DNA of 64,000 bases from an uncultured Aquimarina sp. (GTDB lineage Bacteria > Bacteroidota > Bacteroidia > Flavobacteriales > Flavobacteriaceae). The stretch spans positions 400,403-464,402 of the forward strand of contig CANLMN010000001.1 in the NCBI GenBank assembly GCA_947492105.1, written 5' to 3'. The notes under the pieces are model-generated. The model ran no database searches and had not been told where the DNA came from. It saw only the letters and a program-made list of their open reading frames with translations. Position numbers and translations under genes: made by a program. This document shows, piece after piece, positions 52,455 to 62,345 of this stretch; within the stretch, counting starts at the first letter, position 1, and each line of letters begins with the position of its first letter.

Positions 52455-53918
52455 ATGGACCACAAAGAAATCAACTCACTAGGAGCGTTAAAAGCCTCTG
52501 GATATCAAAGCAAGAGTATCAAAGATGAACTGCGTTCTAATTTGATCATTAATATTCAAAACAAAAAAACCTCTTTTCCAGGAGTACATGGTTACGAAGA
52601 TACAGTAATTCCTGAATTAGAACGCGCAATATTATCGCGTCACAACATCAATTTATTAGGACTACGAGGACAAGCCAAAACACGTTTGGCTCGTTTGATG
52701 ATACATTTGCTAGACGAGTGGATTCCCATTGTTGCTGGTTCAGAAATCAATGATGACCCATTAGCTCCAATATCTCGCTATGCGACAAACCTCATTGCGG
52801 AAAAAGGTGATGATACACCAATTACTTGGATACATAGAGACAGTCGTTTTTCAGAAAAATTAGCAACCCCAGATGTTACGGTAGCCGACCTCATTGGTGA
52901 TGTAGACCCTATCAAAGCAGCAAATCTCAAACTATCCTATGCCGATGACCGCGTAATTCACTTTGGAATGATCCCACGTGCAAACCGTTGTATTTTTGTG
53001 ATTAATGAATTACCCGATCTACAAGCACGGATACAAGTTGCTCTTTTCAATATTTTGCAAGAAGGTGACATGCAGATTCGTGGTTTTAACCTACGTCTCA
53101 ACTTGGACGTACAATTTGTATTCACAGCAAATCCAGAAGATTACACCAACAGAGGAAGTATCGTAACTCCTCTCAAAGATCGAATTGGTTCGCAAATTTT
53201 GACACATTATCCAGACACAATAACCATAGCGAGAACTATTACCGAACAAGAAGCAAAACTAGACTCTCGACAAAGTAACGCCATAAAAGTACCTTCTATT
53301 GTCAAAGACTTATTAGAACAAATAAGCTTTGAAGCTAGAGATAGTGAATATATAGACAGTAAAAGTGGGGTTAGTGCTCGTATGAGTATTACAGCTTTTG
53401 AAAACTTACTAAGTACCGCAGAACGTCGAATGTTACAAGCCAATGCTGATAGTACAACAATCAGATTTGGAGATTTTACAGGTATCATTCCTGCTATTAC
53501 AGGAAAAGTAGAATTGGTATATGAAGGAGAACAAGAAGGGGCTGCCAGTGTTGCTAATACTTTAATTGGTTCCGCTACCAAAACGCTATTTAACTCTTAT
53601 TTCCCCAAAATAGAAAAATTAGAAAAACAAAATGTAGAAACTCCTTACCAAGAAATCATTGATTGGTTTTTTGAACAAAGTGGATTCGAATTGCACAACG
53701 AACTATCGGATCAAGAATATCAAGAAAAACTTGACAGTATAGAACCTTTGGATAAACTCTTACAAAAATATCATCCTGATTTGGATATAAAAGAATCTTA
53801 TTTCATGAAAGAATTTGTCCTCTGGGGATTAGTAGAACACAAGAAATTAAGCAAATATAGATTATCCAAAGGGTATCGCTTCAATGACTTATATGGCAGC
53901 TACATCAGTGGACTATAA
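52455..53918 (+). CDS. MoxR/magnesium-chelatase-type AAA+ ATPase
   Basis: This 487-residue AAA+ protein has a Walker A loop in LLGLRGQAKTRLARLM (GxxGxxKT), Walker B in RCIFVINELPDL, sensor 1 in FVFTANPEDYTNRG, and the arginine-finger region in PLKDRIGSQILTHYP. A long C-terminal helical part follows with a lid (SFEARDSEYIDSKSGVSARMSITAFENLL). The family is the magnesium-chelatase subunit I type common in Bacteroidota. It pairs with the VWA protein upstream. Its start at MDHKEINSLGALKASGY is supported by the typical N-terminal helix. Confidence 0.92.
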   Translation: MDHKEINSLGALKASGYQSKSIKDELRSNLIINIQNKKTSFPGVHGYEDTVIPELERAILSRHNINLLGLRGQAKTRLARLMIHLLDEWIPIVAGSEINDDPLAPISRYATNLIAEKGDDTPITWIHRDSRFSEKLATPDVTVADLIGDVDPIKAANLKLSYADDRVIHFGMIPRANRCIFVINELPDLQARIQVALFNILQEGDMQIRGFNLRLNLDVQFVFTANPEDYTNRGSIVTPLKDRIGSQILTHYPDTITIARTITEQEAKLDSRQSNAIKVPSIVKDLLEQISFEARDSEYIDSKSGVSARMSITAFENLLSTAERRMLQANADSTTIRFGDFTGIIPAITGKVELVYEGEQEGAASVANTLIGSATKTLFNSYFPKIEKLEKQNVETPYQEIIDWFFEQSGFELHNELSDQEYQEKLDSIEPLDKLLQKYHPDLDIKESYFMKEFVLWGLVEHKKLSKYRLSKGYRFNDLYGSYISGL

Positions 53919-53986
53919 TAAAGTGTGGATATAATACGTTTGGTGGGACTAAATACTCATTCGAGACAACAGTCTTTTGCATAGTT

Positions 53987-55360
53987 ATGAGACATCAATT
54001 ACTGCTATATAAGAATAATAAAAAAAACACTGCAATAAGCCTTAGTCGTACACAAAACGTACTAACGCTATGTGGTATCTTATTAGGGCTACTATCCTGT
54101 TCCAATAATTATGAGGGTAACCCAAATGCAACAGTGCATATCAAAAAAGAAGAGGGGCACTATGTTTTGCATAAAAATGGTGTCCCGTTTTATATCCAAG
54201 GAGCTTCTGGCAACAGCCATTTTGATGAACTGCACAAAATTGGAGGTAATACTATCAGAGTATATGACACTACAGGACTCAAAAACACCTTAGATCGTGC
54301 CCAAATTTCTCAACTTGCTGTTATTGTTGATTTACCTTTACCTAGATTCACTCCTCAAAGTCATTTTTATCGAAATAAGCAGAACATAGAACAATTGCTA
54401 GATACTTATGAAAAACTAATCATTAGACATGCCTCACATCCAGCACTATTAGCATGGAATTTAGGGAATGAAGTAAACTATCCTATCCATCCAAAATACG
54501 ACTATTTCTACACCGTTTTTAATGATCTACTGGCTCTTATCCACAAGAGAGACCCTAATCACCCTGTATCCACATCCTTATCAATAAGCATGTTGAGACG
54601 CAAAATTTTCAGTTTGCGTTGGCACAGTCCAGATCTCGATTTTGTGTCTCTCAATGTTTTTGGAAAGCTCAAAGAAGCGCAGCAAGAGCTCTCTTCTATC
54701 TCCTGGTTTTGGGATGGCCCTTATCTACTCAGTGAATGGGGTATCAATGGCCCCTGGGAAACCAGATATACCTCATGGCAAGCTCCTATCGAAAGTACTA
54801 GCACCAAAAAAGCTGAACACCTCAAAGATCGCTATCTCAAGTATATCAAAAAAAAAGCCCCTAACAGTCTAGGGAATCTTGTTTTTTATTGGGGTCAAAA
54901 ACAAGAACGCACCCATACTTGGTTTAGTCTATTCGATAAAAAGGGGTATCGAACACAACAGACACAAGAACTACAAAAACTTTGGTCCAAACAACCGATC
55001 AAAAATATAGCACCTCAAATTAATTACATGCTTTTGGATCAAAAAGGTGCGCTGGATAATTGTCTTTTTGCACCAGGGGTACTAAAACAAGCACAAATCT
55101 TCTTAAACGATCCGGTCAACAATTCTTTAAAAATACATTGGGAATTACTTCCCGAAAACTGGGGCTACAATCTTGGAGACCCCCAATACCAGCCACCAGT
55201 TTTGAATAACTTCAACAAACAACAAAATAAGACAGATCTAATTTTTGAAACACCAAAAAAAGAAGGAGCTTATCGTCTATTTGCCCATATCTATGATAAT
55301 CATGGCAATGTAGCTTCTGCCAACACCCCATTTTATGTACTAAAATCTGCGCATGATTAA
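53987..55360 (+). CDS. GH2-like TIM-barrel glycosidase lipoprotein
   Basis: This 457-residue exported lipoprotein has its lipobox near residue 38 (GLLSC). The catalytic barrel shows the GH-A Glu pair: WNLGNEVN (Glu162) and LLSEWG (Glu250). An N-terminal FYIQGASGNSHFDELHKIGGNTIRVYDT segment is typical of GH2/GH5-like barrels that lost the sandwich domain. A C-terminal Ig-like domain ends at FYVLKSAHD. The next gene overlaps its last 8 bases. The barrel is related by pattern to the third domain of that next protein. It may trim the polysaccharide made by the fused synthase at the outer face of the membrane. Confidence 0.85.
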   Translation: MRHQLLLYKNNKKNTAISLSRTQNVLTLCGILLGLLSCSNNYEGNPNATVHIKKEEGHYVLHKNGVPFYIQGASGNSHFDELHKIGGNTIRVYDTTGLKNTLDRAQISQLAVIVDLPLPRFTPQSHFYRNKQNIEQLLDTYEKLIIRHASHPALLAWNLGNEVNYPIHPKYDYFYTVFNDLLALIHKRDPNHPVSTSLSISMLRRKIFSLRWHSPDLDFVSLNVFGKLKEAQQELSSISWFWDGPYLLSEWGINGPWETRYTSWQAPIESTSTKKAEHLKDRYLKYIKKKAPNSLGNLVFYWGQKQERTHTWFSLFDKKGYRTQQTQELQKLWSKQPIKNIAPQINYMLLDQKGALDNCLFAPGVLKQAQIFLNDPVNNSLKIHWELLPENWGYNLGDPQYQPPVLNNFNKQQNKTDLIFETPKKEGAYRLFAHIYDNHGNVASANTPFYVLKSAHD

Positions 55361-58300
55361 CTATACCCCAAAAACAAAAGCTCCTACAAAATTACAGCGA
55401 CGAACACTACAACTAATGATTATCATTGGTGTTATTAGCATTGCGAATTTTGTATATTGGTTTGCCGCCGAGCCCATGATTGGCAATCCTATTCTATTTT
55501 GGATGCTCGTCATCACATTATCGTACAGCGGATGCAAAACACTCTATGAATGGTATCATTATTGGAATATTTCGATTCCAACTCCTCAGCCCCTCAAAAA
55601 AGTTTTTACTGTTGATATACTGACCACATATTTTCCGGGCGAACCTTATGAAATGATTGTCACAACCCTAGAGGCAATACAAAAAATAACCTATCCACAC
55701 ACAACCTATTTGTGCGATGAAGCCAACGACCCTTATCTCATCGAAGTATGTAAAAAACTTGGTGTACGCCATGTCACTAGAGAACATAAAATTAATGCCA
55801 AAGCCGGAAATATTAACAATGCGCTGCAGCAAGCCACTGGTGAGATTTGTCTTATCCTAGATCCCGACCATATCCCACAACCAAATTTTTTAGATCCTAT
55901 TATTCCACAATTCAATGATGATGCAATAGGTTTTGTACAGGTCGTACAATCTTATTATAATCAAAATGAATCTTTTGTTGCCAAAGGAGCTGCTCAACAA
56001 ACATTTCAATTTTATGGTCCGATGATGATGACCATGAATTCTTATGGTACGGTAAATGCTATTGGAGCTAACTGTACTTTTCGCAGAGCTGCCCTCGATA
56101 GTATTGGAGGCCATGCCCCGGGCCTGGCAGAGGATATGCATACTGCTATGCAATTACATGCCAAAGGATGGAAATCTGTATACGTTCCAGAAGTATTAGC
56201 TATAGGCATGGCCCCTTCTACACTTACAGCTTATTACAAACAACAACTCAAATGGTCAAGAGGAACATTAGACTTATTGACACACGTATACCCCAAGTTA
56301 TTTAGAAAATTTGATTGGAGACAAAAAATACATTATGCCCTATTGCCATTACACTATATCATAGGACTCATTTATTTAATTAACTTTCTGATTCCTATTA
56401 TTTCACTAATGACATCAGAAATGCCTTGGAAAGGAAATTTAGCATTTTTTGGAATAATAAACCTTCCTATTGTAGCTTGTACGCTACTCGTACGATCCTA
56501 TGTACAACGCTGGGTAATGAATGAAGATGAGCGTGGTTTTCATTTGGTCGGTGGTTTATTACAAATTAGTGCGTGGTGGATATTTTTACTAGGCACAATT
56601 TATACGATCATAGGAAAAAAAATTCCCTATCTCCCAACACCCAAAGATGACACCGACAAAACCACTTGGCAATTATTAGCACCAAATATCGCTGTGGGCA
56701 CATTTTCCATCATTGCCGTCATCTATGGACTATCACGGGATTTTACACCTTTCTCGATATTCATGTCTGGTTTTGCGCTTCTCAACTCCTTTTTTATGTT
56801 TTTTACAATTTATCTTGGCAAACACACTTATACAGATATTTCAAAAACAGCAGGTTACAAAAAAACAATTTCTACCACTATCCTTAGATCCAAACAAATT
56901 TTTTGGGCATTTCGACATCAGATATACCGTGCTTCTAGAAGTATCGCACTACCTCTGCTTTTGGTGGTAATTATGGGATCTGCATATGCCGCAAATTGGA
57001 TGCATTATATCAAATGGGAAGGGCTTGACACAACCATAAAGCAAACCAAACAAAAACCAGTTCGCTATCTTGGGATATTCTCTCCTTCTTCAAAGAATGG
57101 AATTACATCTCTTGAGAATGTAGTTAAACTCGAAGAACACTCCAAAATTCATTTTGATATCGTTTCATTATACCTTGCGTGGGGAGACAAAAGTTTGACA
57201 CATTTTCCTGACAAACTAGTATCAGACATTTATTCCAAAAAATCTATCCCACTTATTAGCTGGGAACCTTGGGCAAGTGGATTCGACATTACAAAAAAGC
57301 ATGATACGCTATCGCAAGAAAAAAAAGTTTTTAAACATATAGCCGCCGGATACTATGATTCCTATATATTGGCTTTTGCCGAAAGGTTAAAAAAATTCCA
57401 GAAACCCTTATTTCTTCGTTTTGGACATGAATTTGACAACCCGCAATATCCTTGGTCCCAGAAAGGAGATAACACTCCCGAGGAATTTATTGCTGCCTGG
57501 CGCCATGTCCATACACTATTTCAGAAAGCAAAGGCTACCAATACGATTTGGGTATGGAACCCATGGAAAGCCTCTGCAATAGGATCCTATTACCCAGGGG
57601 CTCAGTATGTAGATTGGGTAGGCATCACTGGCCTCAATTATGCCTCTCTCAATTCAGACAAAAAGTGGTACTCTTTTGCCGAACTATACACTCCTTTCAA
57701 ACAAAAACTAGCCCAATTACCCAAACATCCAGTTATGATTGCAGAATTTGGTTCTTTAAAAGACGGAGGGGATCAACAACAATGGATTAAAGATGCATTT
57801 CATGAGATCGATACTCAATACCCAGAAGTCCGATCCGTAGTATTTTTTAATAGCGACTTAGACCAAAACTGGCCAGAAAACTCCACTAAGCGTGGATCAA
57901 AAAATAAAACCATAAATTGGAGTGTTACCAATTTTGAAGCAATCAAAGAGGTTTTTGATTTCCCAAAACCACCTTCATACCTTTTTGACATACTGCCCAA
58001 GTCTATTCCACAAACACCTGCATATACCCCAAAAACAGCTTTCATTTCTGGATCTCGAGGAGTTAATTACAAGAAAGGACAGCTTTGGATTCATGATTAC
58101 TATACATTGACAAAAAAACATTTGGATTTGGATTTTGCTAAGATCAAAGATCTAGGTATCGATATTATCAAATATCAGGGCTCTGATATCTACGATTACA
58201 ATATATTACAAGCTGCAAAACGGTTCCGTATTGGCATAGCTTATAGTTTTTGGATCCCAGAATCATTGGATTTTATAGAGGATCAAAAATCAAGGCAAAA

Positions 58301-59192
58301 ACTAACTGCAAAAATCATTGCAACCATCTCGGAATACCAAAAACATCAAGAAATACAATGCTGGCATATTAGCAATGATATTTTTACTGCATTGACAAAA
58401 AACTATGACACCCCAATTAGTCGTTATCAACAAGAGGGCTATCTCCGATGGTTACATCAATTGATCAATGCGATACGCAAAATCGATACGAATCGTCCGA
58501 TAATTGTAGATCTAGAATTACAGGAACAATCAACAACAATTGCCAAAAAACTATTAGAGAGTGGACTTGCAATAGACGCTTTTGGTCTTATTGTAAATAA
58601 CGACACTTTATTAGAGGGTTTTGAGAGAGAAGCAAAACGATCAAATATCCCATATATTTTTAGTGATATATACTACCCTAGTATCCCAACAATTTCAAAA
58701 TCAAATCACGACAAAAGTCTATTTTTACGCAATTGGCAAGATCAATTAGAAAGCACCAAAATTTCATTTGACGGACTGTTGGATCATTCGGGAAAATACA
58801 AAAAAGGATATCGCAAAGTAGCAAATTATTGGAATACGAATACAGGTACAATAGAATTACCCGCAATACGCATACTAAAACCGGCAAAAATCACCAATCC
58901 CGGTACAAATCTTACATATTATGCTTTGGTTCATCAAAAAGAAGAATGGATACATGCAAATCCCGAAACGACGCCCTATACCTTTTCGTGGTCATTAGTC
59001 AAAAGTGATGTCTTTGGAAATCCTTTGGGAACAAAAGCCCTTGGAACCGGTGTTAGTATTCAGTTCGCCATTCCAAAAAATGACAAACTCTATATGCTAC
59101 AACTTAGTGTTTCCAAAGGAGATCATGTTACGACAATCCGCACTACTCTAAACACCCCATTGTCGCAAGATGGAGAAACGATTCAGTATTAA
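55353..59192 (+). CDS. Fusion of a GT2 membrane polysaccharide synthase, a GH26 glycosidase and a degenerate glycosidase domain
   Basis: This 1279-residue inner-membrane protein starts with two membrane segments (about 21-64). A cellulose-synthase-like GT2 domain follows: Asp122 in CDEAND, DPD at 170-172, ED at 260-261, and a QQLKW (297-301) in the QxxRW place. Further membrane segments lie at about 330-352, 365-385, 405-420, 445-490 and 533-548. Residues about 565-850 form a GH26-like barrel with both Glu: RFGHEFDNP (Glu693) and PVMIAEFGS (Glu798). Residues about 895-1150 form a second barrel in which the acid/base block reads WHISNDIF and the nucleophile block IFSDIY, so the Glu pair is lost. 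A final beta-domain (about 1155-1279) follows. The synthase should be cytoplasmic and the GH domains periplasmic. The product is unknown. Confidence 0.9.
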   Translation: MINYTPKTKAPTKLQRRTLQLMIIIGVISIANFVYWFAAEPMIGNPILFWMLVITLSYSGCKTLYEWYHYWNISIPTPQPLKKVFTVDILTTYFPGEPYEMIVTTLEAIQKITYPHTTYLCDEANDPYLIEVCKKLGVRHVTREHKINAKAGNINNALQQATGEICLILDPDHIPQPNFLDPIIPQFNDDAIGFVQVVQSYYNQNESFVAKGAAQQTFQFYGPMMMTMNSYGTVNAIGANCTFRRAALDSIGGHAPGLAEDMHTAMQLHAKGWKSVYVPEVLAIGMAPSTLTAYYKQQLKWSRGTLDLLTHVYPKLFRKFDWRQKIHYALLPLHYIIGLIYLINFLIPIISLMTSEMPWKGNLAFFGIINLPIVACTLLVRSYVQRWVMNEDERGFHLVGGLLQISAWWIFLLGTIYTIIGKKIPYLPTPKDDTDKTTWQLLAPNIAVGTFSIIAVIYGLSRDFTPFSIFMSGFALLNSFFMFFTIYLGKHTYTDISKTAGYKKTISTTILRSKQIFWAFRHQIYRASRSIALPLLLVVIMGSAYAANWMHYIKWEGLDTTIKQTKQKPVRYLGIFSPSSKNGITSLENVVKLEEHSKIHFDIVSLYLAWGDKSLTHFPDKLVSDIYSKKSIPLISWEPWASGFDITKKHDTLSQEKKVFKHIAAGYYDSYILAFAERLKKFQKPLFLRFGHEFDNPQYPWSQKGDNTPEEFIAAWRHVHTLFQKAKATNTIWVWNPWKASAIGSYYPGAQYVDWVGITGLNYASLNSDKKWYSFAELYTPFKQKLAQLPKHPVMIAEFGSLKDGGDQQQWIKDAFHEIDTQYPEVRSVVFFNSDLDQNWPENSTKRGSKNKTINWSVTNFEAIKEVFDFPKPPSYLFDILPKSIPQTPAYTPKTAFISGSRGVNYKKGQLWIHDYYTLTKKHLDLDFAKIKDLGIDIIKYQGSDIYDYNILQAAKRFRIGIAYSFWIPESLDFIEDQKSRQKLTAKIIATISEYQKHQEIQCWHISNDIFTALTKNYDTPISRYQQEGYLRWLHQLINAIRKIDTNRPIIVDLELQEQSTTIAKKLLESGLAIDAFGLIVNNDTLLEGFEREAKRSNIPYIFSDIYYPSIPTISKSNHDKSLFLRNWQDQLESTKISFDGLLDHSGKYKKGYRKVANYWNTNTGTIELPAIRILKPAKITNPGTNLTYYALVHQKEEWIHANPETTPYTFSWSLVKSDVFGNPLGTKALGTGVSIQFAIPKNDKLYMLQLSVSKGDHVTTIRTTLNTPLSQDGETIQY

Positions 59193-59205
59193 CGAAGAAT
59201 CGTTT
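59176..59205. terminator. Stem-loop at the end of the synthase gene
   Basis: A perfect 9-base stem AAACGATTC/GAATCGTTT spans the stop codon between the convergent synthase gene and the SGNH-like gene. There is no strong T tract, so the terminator role is tentative. Confidence 0.5.
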
Positions 59206-59224
59206 ACAGAGCCTCAAAAGACCC

Positions 59225-60166
59225 CTAATTCAGTTTCAAAATATCAGAACATAACTGTTCTGTAAAAATCTCTGCACTCGTATCGAATAAATGAGATCCG
59301 TCATAAAACTTATAATCAGTATGACTTTTGGAATAATCAAAAAATGGAACTTGGCATTTCCTTGCTATAGCATCCATTTCTGAACTAAAATCATTCCATG
59401 AAGCCTTCTCGAAATCCAAAATCTCTTTTGCTACGGGCATACGAACCACATAAACAGTTCCATGATCTTTCAAAAATTGGATCGTTTTTATAAAACTTTG
59501 AATTCTAGAGGTAGATTTTTTTTGTAACGCCACAACTTTTCTATAAGTATCCAATGTTTGCATTTTCCATTCTTGAGTCATCTTGTCTGTTACCTTATAA
59601 AAATCATAATGATCCGCAAAGGCTACCCAACCATCATCATGAACCGTAATATTCCCAAAAGGCTTCATTCTAAACACACCTTTATACAAAGCACTTCCGT
59701 AGCATTTTCTTAAGTATTCGTAATTCGGATGACTTGTAACGTCCTCCATTTTGCCCAAGATACTCTCACTATCCAAATCATAGATCATATTCTCTGACAC
59801 CTTTAGTGGCTTCAGAAAACTAGCTGGTGAGACTTCAAGAATAAAAATCCCGTTATTGGTCTTGGCTTTAATTTTATGTTTGAGGTCCTCGAACAAAATT
59901 TCGCCATAAGGTGATTGATATAATTCAAAAGCAAAATTCACTACAGGCTGCGCTTTTTCAGGAAAAGTGTTTTCGAATACAACTGGCACCAATCCATACT
60001 GTGCACGAGACAATCCTATAATCAAACTCCCAGCCTCTTGAGTAAATTTGGGATAATACTTGTCTACATACCCTGTTGCTAATTGATGCATAGCCAAAAA
60101 ATACATCCCTACAAGCATCATTACAAAAATCAAAAGTCCAAATATGTATTTTACTAACGTCATCAA
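59225..60166 (-). CDS. SGNH-like acyl-esterase/transferase partner of MBOAT
   Basis: This 313-residue protein has one N-terminal membrane anchor (FGLLIFVMMLVGMYFLA), so its domain is periplasmic. The sequence LIIGLSRAQYG holds a Ser in the SGNH block-I place, and a C-terminal YDGSHLFDTSAEIFT gives the Asp-x2-His block (DxxH). This two-block pattern is that of AlgJ/AlgX and DltD-like partners in O-acetylation. It overlaps the MBOAT gene by 4 bases (ATGA), so the two are co-translated. It probably hands acetyl groups to a polysaccharide on the outer side of the membrane. Confidence 0.78.
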   Translation of the reverse strand: MMTLVKYIFGLLIFVMMLVGMYFLAMHQLATGYVDKYYPKFTQEAGSLIIGLSRAQYGLVPVVFENTFPEKAQPVVNFAFELYQSPYGEILFEDLKHKIKAKTNNGIFILEVSPASFLKPLKVSENMIYDLDSESILGKMEDVTSHPNYEYLRKCYGSALYKGVFRMKPFGNITVHDDGWVAFADHYDFYKVTDKMTQEWKMQTLDTYRKVVALQKKSTSRIQSFIKTIQFLKDHGTVYVVRMPVAKEILDFEKASWNDFSSEMDAIARKCQVPFFDYSKSHTDYKFYDGSHLFDTSAEIFTEQLCSDILKLN

Positions 60167-61611
60167 AACTGAAAATAAATAAAATTATGTTGTCTATTGA
60201 TACTTAAGAAAACTAAGGCAATAATAAAAAGTATATAACCTACCCAACGCATTCTTACACTTCTGCCTGTTACTAGTTCATAGACCCTGTCATTCCCTTT
60301 GTAATAATGTATAATCTGCACCACGATGACAAGCACAAAAGTCAATAGTAATTCCTTATCATCCTTGAGTACATCTGTAATAGCGGTTCCGTGATACACC
60401 ATCATACTTTCTAGATAACCCAATGCTGCTTCAACAGTAGGCGAACGAAAAAAAATCAAGGTAAAAGCCACAAAATTGATAGATACAAACCACCAAAAGT
60501 ACGTTGCTAATTTAGAAATACGACCCCAACCTTTGCTTATAGTAAAGCGATACAAATTTGCTCTTGCCCAAGTTTCAAACAGCAAATACCCACCACATAA
60601 CAGCCCCCAAATCACAAATGTCCAATTGGCACCATGCCAAAGACCATTAATAAGAAAAACGAATAAAACAATGATCCCTTTTGGTATTTTCCGTTTTCGA
60701 GCTAAAGGTCTGTAAATATAATTTCCCAAAAAATCCATGAGCGAAATATGCCAACGCCTCCAAAAATCGCTCATATTCTTGAAAAACATGGGACGATCAA
60801 AATTCTGCATCAGGGTAAAGCCCATGACCTGAGCAATTCCTAAAGCAATTGTAGAATACGCAGAAAAGTCATAATAAATCTGTAATGTAAAAAAATAGCT
60901 CCCTAGTATCAATGGAATGCCTTTATGCCCTTCGGGATACGCAAAAACATAATCGACGAAAATCCCAAGACGATCTGCAACAACTAGTTTCAAAAAAAAA
61001 CCCCATCCCATCATGATCAATCCTTTGCGGATGTTTGGAATATTGATCTTATTCTCTCTATCAAACTGTGGCAGTAGTCGTTCTGCACGCTCTATGGGTC
61101 CTGCTACCAGTTGCGGAAAAAAAGAAACATATAAAGCATATTTACCAAAATGAGTTACTGGTACAATCCGCTTTCGATATACATCTATCGTATAACTAAT
61201 AGTTTGAAATGTGTAGAAGCTAATCCCTATAGGTAGCAAAATTGTATCAAAATCATAGGTCTGCATCGACACCTCTTTGGCAACTCCAAAAAACTGTAGA
61301 ATAGCCTGTGTTGTTTCTGTCAAAAAACCTAAATACTTAAAAAAACCTAGTAATCCCAAATTAATACAAACACTAAGATACAACAGAATTTTTTTTTGCA
61401 ACTGTGACCTAGCCCTATGTATGTAGATACTACAGAAATAATCTATGCATGTAGAAACAAAGAGTAAAAGAACCAGACTAGGTTCCCAAACAAAATAGAA
61501 ATAATAACTAGCTAACAACAACCACATCCATCGGTATTGATGCCGAAGGATATAATATACGATAACTACTAGTGGAAAAAACCATAAAAAATCAAAAGAA
61601 TTAAATAGCAT
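60163..61611 (-). CDS. MBOAT-family O-acyltransferase (AlgI/DltB-like)
   Basis: This 482-residue polytopic membrane protein moves acyl groups across the membrane for polysaccharide O-acetylation. It has the family landmarks PIGISFYTFQTISYTIDVYR, FPQLVAGPIERAERLLPQF, YYDFSAYSTIALG, SDFWRRWHISLMDFLGNYIYRPL and the catalytic INGLWHGANWTFVIWG (His326). It overlaps the SGNH-like gene by 4 bases. It faces the synthase gene, so the two units converge. It probably modifies the polymer made by that synthase, or another envelope glycan. Confidence 0.95.
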   Translation of the reverse strand: MLFNSFDFLWFFPLVVIVYYILRHQYRWMWLLLASYYFYFVWEPSLVLLLFVSTCIDYFCSIYIHRARSQLQKKILLYLSVCINLGLLGFFKYLGFLTETTQAILQFFGVAKEVSMQTYDFDTILLPIGISFYTFQTISYTIDVYRKRIVPVTHFGKYALYVSFFPQLVAGPIERAERLLPQFDRENKINIPNIRKGLIMMGWGFFLKLVVADRLGIFVDYVFAYPEGHKGIPLILGSYFFTLQIYYDFSAYSTIALGIAQVMGFTLMQNFDRPMFFKNMSDFWRRWHISLMDFLGNYIYRPLARKRKIPKGIIVLFVFLINGLWHGANWTFVIWGLLCGGYLLFETWARANLYRFTISKGWGRISKLATYFWWFVSINFVAFTLIFFRSPTVEAALGYLESMMVYHGTAITDVLKDDKELLLTFVLVIVVQIIHYYKGNDRVYELVTGRSVRMRWVGYILFIIALVFLSINRQHNFIYFQF

Positions 61612-61776
61612 TTGGGGTTATGAATTCTTTACACTCTTGCCCATAAGGCAAAACCTGTTTTGTTAGCATTTGGTAAACGGAACATTAATTAAATCAGTGT
61701 CTAAACTTAAACAATTTTGCCTTAATTTATATTCAAAAGACAGTGCTCTAGACAAACAATTTCAACAACTGAAAAA

Positions 61777-62229
61777 CTACACTCCAAATTGAGAAAGATG
61801 ATGATCTAAATGTTTACTAAATAAATTATTCCATTGTGTAGTGGACAATTTACCAAAGGAATGAGATGTTTTATTCTCAAAATGCGTCACTCCTAATTGT
61901 TGCGTTTTATGAATATAATTTATCAAGCGTATTTTTTCGGCTTCAAAATCCTTACTATCGGTAATCAAAAACTGTCCTGCTGTACGCAAATTCTTTTTAT
62001 ATGGTTTTTTGCTTGTAACCATAGATTTAACAAACAACTTGAGCATAAGTTTGGTCATACCACTAGGCTCTGGATGTGCTTTATCCAACTCTGATTCGTA
62101 GGTAACATTACAATGAGCAAACATTTGGCCTACACTCATCTTTCCCCACAACGGTTGTGATTCTGGAGTTAGGTTATCAATACGACTTATAATACTTTTA
62201 ACATCGCCTTGATCAAATACATTTTTCAT
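61777..62229 (-). CDS. DUF1569 family protein (second copy)
   Basis: This 150-residue DinB-like protein is a paralogue of 17556-17999. They share LTPESQPLWGKMSVGQMFAHCN against LTENSQPLWGKMTAAQMLWHCQ, the KPYKKN/KPWRKN block, and the end KHLDHHLSQFGV. The C-terminal His pair is conserved, so a metal site is likely. It lies 117 bases downstream of an AraC-type regulator on the same strand; the two may be linked. Its role is not established. Confidence 0.87.
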   Translation of the reverse strand: MKNVFDQGDVKSIISRIDNLTPESQPLWGKMSVGQMFAHCNVTYESELDKAHPEPSGMTKLMLKLFVKSMVTSKKPYKKNLRTAGQFLITDSKDFEAEKIRLINYIHKTQQLGVTHFENKTSHSFGKLSTTQWNNLFSKHLDHHLSQFGV

Positions 62230-62345
62230 AGGATCCCGATTTATTAATCTATCTGTAATGTACGAAATATCTTTCTGATTAAAAATAAGACTCCGTTTTT
62301 AACAAGGGATATCATGACAAGATTCATCCATTAAGCTTTACGCCT

